Assembly: GCA_963676515.1 (NCBI GenBank)
Contig: OY781061.1
Coordinates: forward strand, 1,364,001-1,428,000
Length of the DNA stretch: 64,000 nucleotides
Reading direction: 5' to 3'
Origin: G963667145 sp963676515 [NCBI: Candidatus Cloacimonadota bacterium]
Lineage (GTDB): Bacteria > Cloacimonadota > Cloacimonadia > G963667145
Part shown: piece after piece, positions 1 through 7,124 of the stretch
How positions within the stretch are numbered: the stretch's first letter is position 1
Layout of the letters: every line of letters starts with the position of its first letter
Made by a program: the position numbers and the translations under genes
Notes under the pieces: model-generated
What the model was told of the DNA's origin: nothing
Database searches by the model: none
The model's input: only the letters and a program-made list of their open reading frames with translations

Positions 1-1410
1 TATATGGACATCTCAGAGTCGGAGTACGAGCCGATATTTACCAAAGCCAAGGTGGACAATCTGAGCGATTCTATCGTGAAAGATACGACTAAGTGTATTC
101 ATTGTGGGCGTTGTATCACGGTGTGCAACGACATCCAAAAGGTGCACGCTCTTTGCGTAGAAGGCAGAGGGTTTGAGAGCAAGATAACGACTGCTTTCGA
201 CTCTTCGCTCGTGGATAGCCCTTGTGTCAACTGCGGGCAATGCACGGTCTATTGCCCAGTGGGAGCACTCAAAGAGAAAACGGAGATAGAGGAAGTGCAA
301 AAGGCTCTCTTCGACCCGAGTAAAATAGTGGTAGTGCAGGAAGCTCCATCTGTGAGGACGGCACTGGGAGAAGAGTTTGGGATGGATGCCACCAAAGTTA
401 CCGTGGGCAAGATGTACGCCGCTTTGCGTAAGCTCGGTTTTGATAGAGTGTTCGACACGAACTTTGCTGCGGATTTGACGATAATGGAAGAGGGCTCGGA
501 GCTCATCCAGAGGATAAAAGAAGGCGGAACTTTGCCCCTAATTACCTCTTGTTCTCCAGGTTGGGTGAAATTTGTGGAGACTTATTTTCCCGATTTTCTG
601 CCCAATGTTTCCAGTTGCAAATCGCCGCAACAGATGTTCGGAGCGATGGTCAAGACCTATTTTGCCAAGCAGGAGGGTATCGACCCCAAAGATATTGTCA
701 GCGTTTCTATTATGCCGTGCACAGCCAAGAAATTTGAAGCCAAGCGACCAGAGATGAACTCCTCGGGCTATCAGGATGTTGATTGCGTGCTGACTGTTAG
801 AGAGTTCATCAAGATGATTAAAGGTGCTAAGATAGATTTCAAAAATTTGCCAGAAGGGAGAGCTGACCAGCTGATGGGGCAATATTCGGGAGCAGGCACG
901 ATTTTCGGAGCGACAGGTGGAGTGATGGAAGCTGCTATCCGTACGGCGTACGCTATCCTTGCTGGCAAGGAGCTAGACAACCTGAATGTGGAAGCGGTGC
1001 GTGGGATGCAAGGCATCAAGGAAGCGAGCTTGGACATCCCCTTGAAGGACAGCTCGACGGTCTTGAAGGTCAATGTCGCCGTAGCACACGGGCTGGGCAA
1101 TGCGAAGAGGCTATTGGAAGATGTAAGAGCGGGTAAGAGGTCTTACCACTTCATCGAGATAATGGCGTGCCCAGGAGGCTGCGTGGGCGGTGGTGGACAG
1201 CCGTATGGCTCAGACATCGCCGATCGTGCCAGAAGGGGCGAGTCTCTTTACAAAGAGGATAGTAAGTGCGAATACAGGGCTTCTCACACCAATCCGATGA
1301 TTAAGAAAATATATGCTGAGTTCTTGGGCGAACCGCTCTCACACAAGTCGCACCAGTACCTGCACACTAGCTACAAGCCAAGAAACAAGGTGACAGGCAA
1401 GCAAGATTAG
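1..1410 (+). CDS. hydA: [FeFe]-hydrogenase catalytic subunit (5' end outside window)
   Basis: This is the catalytic subunit of an [FeFe]-hydrogenase of the HndD/HydA type, which couples H2 evolution or uptake to ferredoxin or NAD(P)H. The reading frame is open from base 1. The first in-frame ATG (base 4) gives 468 aa that begin just before the bacterial ferredoxin domain, so the usual N-terminal 2Fe-2S region (about 110-120 aa) probably lies upstream. Two 4Fe-4S motifs are visible: CIHCGRCITVC near residue 32 and CVNCGQCTVYC near 75. The three H-cluster motifs are intact: TSCSPGWV (about 181), MPCTAKKFE (about 237) and MACPGGCVGGGGQP (about 387). A C-terminal small-subunit-like tail (NPMIKKIYAEFLGEPLSHKS) follows. 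A terminator-like hairpin sits 15 bases after the stop. Electron-donor subunits, if any, would lie upstream of the window. Confidence 0.95.
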   Translation, partial: YMDISESEYEPIFTKAKVDNLSDSIVKDTTKCIHCGRCITVCNDIQKVHALCVEGRGFESKITTAFDSSLVDSPCVNCGQCTVYCPVGALKEKTEIEEVQKALFDPSKIVVVQEAPSVRTALGEEFGMDATKVTVGKMYAALRKLGFDRVFDTNFAADLTIMEEGSELIQRIKEGGTLPLITSCSPGWVKFVETYFPDFLPNVSSCKSPQQMFGAMVKTYFAKQEGIDPKDIVSVSIMPCTAKKFEAKRPEMNSSGYQDVDCVLTVREFIKMIKGAKIDFKNLPEGRADQLMGQYSGAGTIFGATGGVMEAAIRTAYAILAGKELDNLNVEAVRGMQGIKEASLDIPLKDSSTVLKVNVAVAHGLGNAKRLLEDVRAGKRSYHFIEIMACPGGCVGGGGQPYGSDIADRARRGESLYKEDSKCEYRASHTNPMIKKIYAEFLGEPLSHKSHQYLHTSYKPRNKVTGKQD

Positions 1411-1424
1411 AGAAGATTAAGAAC

Positions 1425-1463
1425 AAAAGCACCTTTGTCTATGACGGTAGGGGTGCTTTTTTT
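1425..1463 (+). terminator. Rho-independent terminator after hydrogenase gene
   Basis: Inverted arms AAAAGCACC (1425-1433) and GGTGCTTTT (1452-1460) are followed by further T residues. The hairpin ends the hydrogenase transcript before the next gene. Confidence 0.8.
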
Positions 1464-1500
1464 AGGCAGGTTTTTTTAAAAAAATAATTACGGAGGTAGG

Positions 1501-2043
1501 ATGAAGATTTGTGTTTATTGTGCTTCGGCAGAAAATATCGCTCTGGAGTACAAAAAAGTAGCTCGAGAACTAGGAGCTCAGATGGTGGCTCGTGGGCATA
1601 GCTTGGTGTATGGTGGTGGTGCTGTCGGGCTTATGGGTGAGCTCGCCAGGAGTGCTGCGGCAAATGGAGGCTACACGCTCGGCGTGATTCCTCACAAGCT
1701 GAAAAAATTGGAGCTGGCTTATCAAGGTGCGAGTAAGTTGATTTTCACGGAAAATATGCGGATACGCAAATCTGTGATGCAGGACAACGCCGACGGTTTT
1801 ATCGCGTTGCCCGGTGGCTACGGCACTTTGGAAGAGATTCTGGAGATGATTACTCTGCGGAAATTGGGCTATCATCACAAGCCGATAGTTTTCTTGAACA
1901 CAGCTGGGTTTTATGACAAATTCTTGGAATTTCTGGACTTTACGATAGAGAAAGGCTTTTCGAAAAAAAAGAAACTTTTTGCGGTGGTAGACGATCCTCA
2001 GCAAGCTCTAGCAGAGCTAGAGTCAGCAGTTGGCGAAGTTTAG
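1501..2043 (+). CDS. LOG family protein (nucleotide 5'-monophosphate phosphoribohydrolase)
   Basis: This is a 180-aa Rossmann-fold protein of the LOG/TIGR00730 family. Members cleave the N-glycosidic bond of nucleoside 5'-monophosphates; characterised ones act on cytokinin ribotides, AMP or related nucleotides. The family motif PGGYGTLEE is at residues 104-112, and the paired MRIRK arginine/lysine segment is near residue 86. The N-terminal glycine-rich YGGGAVGLMG is at about 37-46. Length is normal for the family. The ATG is preceded by a good ribosome site (GGAGG, bases 1492-1496). It stands alone between the hydrogenase terminator and convergent argH. The natural substrate cannot be read from sequence; the older label 'lysine decarboxylase' for this family is a misannotation. 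Confidence 0.9.
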   Translation: MKICVYCASAENIALEYKKVARELGAQMVARGHSLVYGGGAVGLMGELARSAAANGGYTLGVIPHKLKKLELAYQGASKLIFTENMRIRKSVMQDNADGFIALPGGYGTLEEILEMITLRKLGYHHKPIVFLNTAGFYDKFLEFLDFTIEKGFSKKKKLFAVVDDPQQALAELESAVGEV

Positions 2044-2057
2044 GCAAATTTTGTAGC

Positions 2058-3452
2058 TTAGATATTTCTGTGGCGATAATCGCTCAGCCACTTTTCTCCA
2101 GAAGCGATGCTTTTCTCGACAGCTACGGGTGCAGGTCCTCCGGGCAAAATTCGCTTGTTTACGCAGGTCTGCAAATCTATCGAAGAGTAAATATCTTCGC
2201 CAAAGATAGGCGAAAATTTTTGGAACTGCTCTAAGGTCATCTTGTCGATGGCGATTTTGTGTTCGAGGCAATAAAAGACGATTTTCCCCACGACATGGTG
2301 AGCCTCGCGGAATGGCAACCCTTTCTTTGCCAAATAGTCGGCAACATCTGTGGCGTTGGTAAAGCCGCCTTGAGCTCCAGCGAGCATTTTATCTTTGTTG
2401 ATTCTCATCGTGGCGAGCATTGGCGTGATGGTCAGCAGGCAGCCAGCCAGCGTGTCGATGGTGTCGAAAAAGCTCTCCTTATCCTCTTGCATATCCTTGT
2501 TGTAAGCCAGAGGAAGCGACTTGAGCGTGGTGAGGATGCCCAGCAGATTGCCATAAACTCTGCCCGTCTTACCGCGGATCAGCTCTGCGACATCGGGGTT
2601 TTTCTTCTGGGGCATAATGCTAGAGCCAGTGGAGTAGGCGTCGTCTAGTGTGATGAAGCCGAACTCGTCGCTCGACCAGAGGATTATCTCTTCGCACAGC
2701 CTCGAGAAATGCATCATCACGATGGCGGCTGTAGCTTGGAACTCTACGATGTGGTCGCGGTCGCTCACGCCGTCTAGGGAATTGTGGGTTACATCGGCAA
2801 AGCCCAGCTCACTAGCGACCATCTGTCTATCTAGCGGAAATGTCGTAGTTGCCAAAGCTCCTGAGCCCAATGGGCAAGTGTTGGCTCTTTTTACACAGTC
2901 AGCAAATCTGCTCAAATCTCGCTGGAACATCGCAAAATAAGCCATGATGTGGTGAGCGAGCGTAATCGGTTGAGCTTTTTGCAGATGCGTGTAGCTGGGC
3001 ATTATGGTTGTCAGATTTTCGCTGGCGATTTTCAAAATATTTTTTTGTAGATTCAGCAGCAGTTTTTGCAAATTCTTGGTCTCTTTTTGGAGATAAAGCT
3101 TAATGTCCAGAGCCACTTGATCGTTACGGGATCTGCCAGTGTGCAGCTTTTTGCCGACCTCTCCGACTTTGGCGGTAAGTAGAGTTTCGATATTCATATG
3201 GATGTCTTCCGCCGCTGGGTCGAATTTAACTTGTCCTGCTTGGATTTCTTCTTGCAGCTCTTTTAGCCCATTTATTAGCGTATTAGCCTCATCTATGGAG
3301 ATAATATTTTGCACTCCCAGCATCTTGGCGTGTGCTATTGAGCCTTGAATATCTTCTAGATATAGCCGTTGGTCGAACCCAATCGACGAATGAAAATCTT
3401 CCACCAGCTTGTCGGTCTGCTTCTGAAATCTGCCACCCCAAAGTTTACTCAT
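2058..3452 (-). CDS. argH: Argininosuccinate lyase
   Basis: Argininosuccinate lyase splits argininosuccinate into arginine and fumarate, the last step of arginine synthesis. The protein is 464 aa, the normal family length. Visible family motifs are HTGRSRNDQ near residue 107 and the fumarase/aspartase signature GSSIMPQKKNPD near residue 275, which carries the catalytic serine loop. The N-terminal SKLWGGRFQK is also typical. The start ATG is preceded by AGAAGAGG. It converges with the LOG gene, 14 bases apart. No other arginine genes are in the window; argG would be expected elsewhere. Upstream lies repeat island 1. Confidence 0.97.
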   Translation of the reverse strand: MSKLWGGRFQKQTDKLVEDFHSSIGFDQRLYLEDIQGSIAHAKMLGVQNIISIDEANTLINGLKELQEEIQAGQVKFDPAAEDIHMNIETLLTAKVGEVGKKLHTGRSRNDQVALDIKLYLQKETKNLQKLLLNLQKNILKIASENLTTIMPSYTHLQKAQPITLAHHIMAYFAMFQRDLSRFADCVKRANTCPLGSGALATTTFPLDRQMVASELGFADVTHNSLDGVSDRDHIVEFQATAAIVMMHFSRLCEEIILWSSDEFGFITLDDAYSTGSSIMPQKKNPDVAELIRGKTGRVYGNLLGILTTLKSLPLAYNKDMQEDKESFFDTIDTLAGCLLTITPMLATMRINKDKMLAGAQGGFTNATDVADYLAKKGLPFREAHHVVGKIVFYCLEHKIAIDKMTLEQFQKFSPIFGEDIYSSIDLQTCVNKRILPGGPAPVAVEKSIASGEKWLSDYRHRNI

Positions 3453-3646
3453 TTTCTTTGCCTCTTCTAATTGATATTTTGTTATACAATCTGAAAATAG
3501 CTTTTGATGTCAAGAGCAAAAGCTGGTGCTTTTTTCTTTTCATTTTACTCTCTTGTCAGATGGATTTTTATCTTTTTGGGTGGGCTAATAAATGAAACGG
3601 AAAAGTTTACTTTGTTCTATTGTTTATCTTCTTTGCTTACAGTATG

Positions 3647-3873
3647 TTACCTTTCTTGTTTTAGTGATAAAAAAGAAAGGTAACGCCAAAGAAAAAAATC
3701 AAAGTCATAAGCCTCAATTCTAACTTGCAAAACTAACTTCACAGTGGCTGTAATTAGGGCTTAAAGTCTTTGCCAGCAAGCCTAAAGTAAGAGACCTAAG
3801 CTCTTCACACAGCCACTAATTCAGTCGTTTGAAGCAAGTTCACGAATATCGGCTTGAATGACTTGTTAGCCAA
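3647..3873 (+). repeat. Dispersed repeat A, copy 1 (~226 bp)
   Basis: This copy is nearly identical to 56562-56787, from TTACCTTTCTT at one end to GACTTGTTAGCC at the other. It opens with a perfect 11-bp inverted repeat (TTACCTTTCTT / AAGAAAGGTAA). Internally, AGTGGCTGT (3743-3751) is complementary to ACAGCCACT (3809-3817). Near the end, GCAAGT and ACTTGT/C flank a short loop. The several stems suggest a structured element. No transposase is present in either copy. Confidence 0.85.
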
Positions 3874-3992
3874 ACTACTTGTCTCTCGCAGCCACTTATA
3901 GCAGTTTATGCCAAAAGAAAAGCAAATTTCTCTGATGATAAGAGAGTATCCCAAGTTGTATACTGACCACTTGACATCGTGTGAGAGAATGG

Positions 3993-4012
3993 ATTCCTGC
4001 ATCCGCAGGAAT
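3993..4012. repeat. REP-like palindrome
   Basis: Sequence attcctgcatccgcaggaat: 8-bp arms with a 4-base loop, flanked by GAGAATGG and GAGGGTGG as in the other copies. It is a variant of the ATTCCCGC/GCGGGAAT palindrome repeated in the three islands. Confidence 0.75.
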
Positions 4013-4093
4013 GAGGGTGGGTGGGAAGTGCAGAGGTAATGGCTTCCTTGCTTTTCTTCCCTCATCTTCGCGAAAGCGGGAATCCAAGGGTGC

Positions 4094-4311
4094 TGGGCTA
4101 ATAAATACTTAAAGCAGGAAGCGTAAAATTCGTTAAGTTTCCCGAGCTTACGCTGAAGAGCGATGTGCTATATCACCTCTATTATGATAGTTGAGATTTT
4201 TAGCACAAGCCCTTCAGCGTGCGAAGAAGATTTAGAATTTAGCTTACGGCTTTGGTATTTTGATTTTACCTTTTGTTACTTGTCGCTTTGGTCAACCAAA
4301 GGGAAAAGTAA
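4094..4311 (-). repeat. Dispersed repeat B, inverted copy
   Basis: This is the reverse complement of the element found at 22057-22270 and 57252-57466. Shared landmarks are the palindrome CTTTGGTTGACCAAAG, the stretch reading TACCAAAGC..TAAGCTAAATTCTAAA, the GATATAGCAC block and the terminal GCTTTAAGTATTT..TAGCCC. This copy is the more diverged of the three. Confidence 0.8.
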
Positions 4312-4490
4312 ATCCCTGCGATAGCAGACCAAGTCAAAGAGATAACACATTGCTATAGTGAGAGTTAATTTGCTCCTTTCGGGCATCGTGTCAGAGAATG
4401 GATTCCCGTTTTCACTCAAAATGAAGGTTGGTGGGAGTGCAAAGCTAGTGGTGAGCAGGAATGAGGGAGAGGTGATGACACAATTGAAAG

Positions 4491-5105
4491 CTATCTACTC
4501 ACCTGTGGGCGAAGCCCAACAATCCCTACGCTCCCTTTGGTGGCGACTATTTTTGCTTGCAGCTCTTGGGTTTGCAGTCTGGAGAGAGGGTAAAGGATGT
4601 AGCCGCTTCCTTTCGAGTGAAGGCAACTAGTGGTGGCTGTGATAATCTCTTCTTGCGTGCATTTTAGCTCGAAGCGAGCGATTTGCTTGCCGGGATCTTT
4701 TGGCATCTTGCCAGAGTTGGCAGGGAAAAAAGGTGGATTGCAGATGATGAGGTCGTATTTTTCTTTGTGCTGATTCAAATCTTGACAGATAAATTCCACA
4801 TCAAGTTTACAGATTTGGGCGTTTTTTTGGGCTAATTGGATGAGGTTTGCCTGAATGTCTATCCCGCAGATTTGCCAAGAGGGTCTCTTTAGTTTCAGCA
4901 TAAATCCTAAAATCCCACAGCCACAACCGATGTCTAAGACTTTTAGGTTTTCTTGGGAATGATTATCCAAGACAGTCTCTACCAAAAAATTCCCGTCGCT
5001 GGAGATAGCTTGTCCAGCAGAGGTTTGATAGACATAACTTTTCTTGTCTGGCAAGATAACTTTCTGCAAAAGGTTTGCAGAGGTGGAGTCTATAAGTTTA
5101 TCCAA
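4491..5105 (-). CDS. N6-adenine-type methyltransferase (TrmN6-like)
   Basis: A class I SAM-dependent methyltransferase of 204 aa, resembling the tRNA1(Val) m6A37 enzymes (TrmN6/YfiC, COG4123). The SAM-binding motif DIGCGCG is at residues 58-64, an acidic motif II (GIDIQ) near 81, and the catalytic NPPFF at 123-127. Family members are usually about 240 aa. This one ends about 30-40 residues early with an atypical tail, exactly where repeat island 1 begins, so the C terminus may have been replaced. The start is a TTG that overlaps the end of hisH by 16 bases, so it is probably translated with the his operon. A HemK/PrmC-type protein glutamine methyltransferase is less likely because NPPFF replaces NPPY. 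Confidence 0.7.
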   Translation of the reverse strand: MDKLIDSTSANLLQKVILPDKKSYVYQTSAGQAISSDGNFLVETVLDNHSQENLKVLDIGCGCGILGFMLKLKRPSWQICGIDIQANLIQLAQKNAQICKLDVEFICQDLNQHKEKYDLIICNPPFFPANSGKMPKDPGKQIARFELKCTQEEIITATTSCLHSKGSGYILYPLSRLQTQELQAKIVATKGSVGIVGLRPQVSR

Positions 5106-5686
5106 TTTTTTAGAAGTTGCAGTCCAGCTTTTCCACTTTTCTCGGGATGGAATTGTGTACCATAAATGTTGCCTTTTTGCAAGATTGCTCCGAACGAGAT
5201 GTCGTAGTGGCAGGTGGCAAGAATGTCTGCTTGATTTTTTGCCTGTGGGAAATAGCTGTGGACGAAATAGAAGTCGCTACCGTCTGGAATATCAGCAAAT
5301 AAGCGGTTTTCTCTTTGATAAAAGATTTGATTCCAGCCCATTTGTGGTACTTTTTTGCAGGTAAATTTTTCACATTTGCCTGCAAATAGCCCGAAACCTT
5401 CTTTCGATGGAGCTTCACTGCTACCTTCCATCAGCAACTGCAAGCCTACACAGATTCCTAAAAATGGTTTGTCTTGCTTTATCCATTCTTTTAGAGCCAG
5501 ATAGCAGCCAGAATTTTTTAGTTTGTCGGCAGCTTGCCCGAAATGTCCAACTCCAGGTAAGATTATTTTGTGAGCATTTTTGAGATCTTCAGGATATTTG
5601 ACGATGGTGTTTTCTGCTTTTAGGTAGTTCAGAGCGTTTTGTACGGAGTGTAGATTGCCAGCTCCGTAATCGATAATGGCGATCAC
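5090..5686 (-). CDS. hisH: Imidazole glycerol phosphate synthase, glutaminase subunit
   Basis: HisH is the glutamine amidotransferase subunit that supplies ammonia to HisF for forming imidazole glycerol phosphate and AICAR. It is 198 aa with the class I triad: Cys79 in GICVGLQLL, and His180 and Glu182 in FHPEKSG. The start is GTG in a GTGA overlap with the end of the DUF89 gene, showing translational coupling. The HisF partner is not in the window. The methyltransferase gene downstream overlaps its 3' end. Confidence 0.95.
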   Translation of the reverse strand: MIAIIDYGAGNLHSVQNALNYLKAENTIVKYPEDLKNAHKIILPGVGHFGQAADKLKNSGCYLALKEWIKQDKPFLGICVGLQLLMEGSSEAPSKEGFGLFAGKCEKFTCKKVPQMGWNQIFYQRENRLFADIPDGSDFYFVHSYFPQAKNQADILATCHYDISFGAILQKGNIYGTQFHPEKSGKAGLQLLKNWINL

Positions 5687-6537
5687 AGATTACTCTTTTG
5701 GTTTTTGATTAGCAGGTACGAGCCCAGAGGGACGCCGATGTGGTCTGCCATCACCTGGCATTTGGCTTTGAGGAAGAAGTAGATGGGCAGTGATGTATCG
5801 GAGAGGGCTTCGTAGTTGCCTTGCCCTTTGCTGATGATGATATCTGCGTTGGTTAGTGTTTGCTGGAATTCGCGTGAGCACTGCTTTGGCACTGTTCCTG
5901 GAGTTTTGGCTCCAGAGCTGACGACTGTGCAGACTGTGTGCAAACCGATTTTTTTTGCCCACTTGATGGTGATGTCGTTGATTATTGGCTTTTCACGGGT
6001 AGCGTAGATTAGTGGTTTGTTTATTTGTTCGATGAACAATTTGTCGAACACGCCTTCGCCAGTGTTGTCTCCCAGATATACGATATTTTTGGCTTTAGCT
6101 AAATCTGCAGCGAAAGAAGTAAAATCGTCGATAGCAAAATCGGCAGTGAGGACGCTTTCTATCTCTTTGGTTAGGTCGAAACTTTCTTGAGCACCCAAAT
6201 CTATGACATTGCCAGCGATCGCAAGGCGAGTGGCTGTGTGGAGAGGATTTGCGGCAGAAAGTAGATGAGAATTTAAAACTGGTAGTAGTTTAAGTGCTTC
6301 CGCCACATTTTTTTCTTTTGTCTGTTCGTAAGGGTCGTCTTTTCCCAAGAATTTTTTTAGCTCGTGGTGGATGAAGTAAGCAATCTCAGGGGAAGTAGCG
6401 TTCAAATCTATTTGTGCAAAAAGAGAACCAGTGTGGTCGATGATTTTTTTTTGCTTGGCTTCGTCCAGACCGCAGATTTTGGCGAGGTGCAGAGCTTGTC
6501 GCAAAAAGCAGGGGAAACATTCTAGGTAGGTTTTCAT
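5683..6537 (-). CDS. DUF89 (ARMT1-like) metal-dependent phosphatase
   Basis: A 284-aa protein of the DUF89 family, whose characterised members are metal-dependent phosphatases acting on sugar phosphates or damaged phospho-metabolites. The N-terminal CFPC motif (residues 8-10 region) marks the prokaryotic cysteine-containing subfamily. The metal/phosphate loop LGDNTGEGVFDKL is at 155-167, AGNVIDLG near 108, TREKPIINDIT near 190 and SKGQGNYEAL near 236. It lies between hisB and hisH with 4-base ATGA/GTGA overlaps on both sides, so it is an integral cistron of the histidine operon. I infer a job in that pathway, either removing a side product or contributing to histidinol-phosphate dephosphorylation. 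The substrate is not shown by the sequence. Confidence 0.85.
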   Translation of the reverse strand: MKTYLECFPCFLRQALHLAKICGLDEAKQKKIIDHTGSLFAQIDLNATSPEIAYFIHHELKKFLGKDDPYEQTKEKNVAEALKLLPVLNSHLLSAANPLHTATRLAIAGNVIDLGAQESFDLTKEIESVLTADFAIDDFTSFAADLAKAKNIVYLGDNTGEGVFDKLFIEQINKPLIYATREKPIINDITIKWAKKIGLHTVCTVVSSGAKTPGTVPKQCSREFQQTLTNADIIISKGQGNYEALSDTSLPIYFFLKAKCQVMADHIGVPLGSYLLIKNQKSNL

Positions 6538-7124
6538 AAAGTTCCTTTAGTTGATGGTATTTTGTGTGTGGCACGGGGTAGAAGGGCACAGGCAAATCGC
6601 AGAGCTTTTGCCAGAGCTTTGAAACAGGCTTCCAGTTTGTGGTGATCGCTGCGACCGTAAGGCATTCTTATTACGAGATTGGCAGGAATGTTTTCAGCTA
6701 GTCCAGCGAAGAAATCGGGCATCAGGTCTAAGTCTAGTTCGCCGCAGAATTGCCGAGAAAACTGGCAATCGTATTGCAGATAAGCTCTGCCACCCAAATC
6801 GACCGCCACGACAGCCAGAGCTTCATCCATGGGATAGACGAAGTAGCCACTGCGTTCGATGCCTTTCTTGTCCGCCAGAGCTTTCCTGAAAGCCTGCCCT
6901 AGGGCGATGCCGACATCTTCTACGAGGTGATGCTGGTCCACATGCAGGTCGCCTTTGGCGGAGATGTGTAGGTCAAAAAGTCCGTGCTTGCACAGCCCTT
7001 CGAGCATATGGTCGAAAAAACCTATCCCTGTGTCTATTTGGTAATTGCCTTCGCCATCGATGTTTAGCTCGATTTTAATTTGGGTCTCGCTGGTGTTTCT
7101 ATCTATGGTTGCACTTCTTTTCAT
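6534..7124 (-). CDS. hisB: Imidazoleglycerol-phosphate dehydratase
   Basis: HisB (IGPD only, 196 aa) dehydrates imidazole glycerol phosphate to imidazole acetol phosphate. The His-rich Mn-binding segments are clear: GIGFFDHMLEGLCKHG, DLHVDQHHLVEDVGIALG and RSDHHKLEACFKALAKAL. There is no N-terminal histidinol-phosphatase domain as in the enterobacterial bifunctional protein. The frame stays open further upstream, but the family N terminus (MKRSATIDRNTSETQI) fixes the start at 7124, where the ATG overlaps the hisC-HAD stop as ATGA. Its own stop overlaps the DUF89 ATG the same way. Confidence 0.95.
   Translation of the reverse strand: MKRSATIDRNTSETQIKIELNIDGEGNYQIDTGIGFFDHMLEGLCKHGLFDLHISAKGDLHVDQHHLVEDVGIALGQAFRKALADKKGIERSGYFVYPMDEALAVVAVDLGGRAYLQYDCQFSRQFCGELDLDLMPDFFAGLAENIPANLVIRMPYGRSDHHKLEACFKALAKALRFACALLPRATHKIPSTKGTL

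Larger units (their letters stand above)
3453..4490. other. Repeat island 1 (no gene)
   Basis: About 1 kb with no convincing coding frame. It holds one copy of the 226-bp element A (3647-3873), a REP-like palindrome (3993-4012), an inverted copy of element B (4094-4311), and degraded REP-like fragments near 4068-4085 and 4390-4410. The short open frames here (for example 3805-4087 and 4358-4630) run through the repeats and match no protein pattern I know. The same families occur in the islands near 22 kb and 57 kb. Confidence 0.8.

Noticed and set aside
538-882. Antisense frames over the hydrogenase and other genes
   Set aside because: They are frame shadows of strongly supported genes, with no independent ribosome site or family pattern.
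4358-4630. 90-aa frame on the plus strand
   Set aside because: Antisense to the end of the methyltransferase gene and continuous with REP-like debris.
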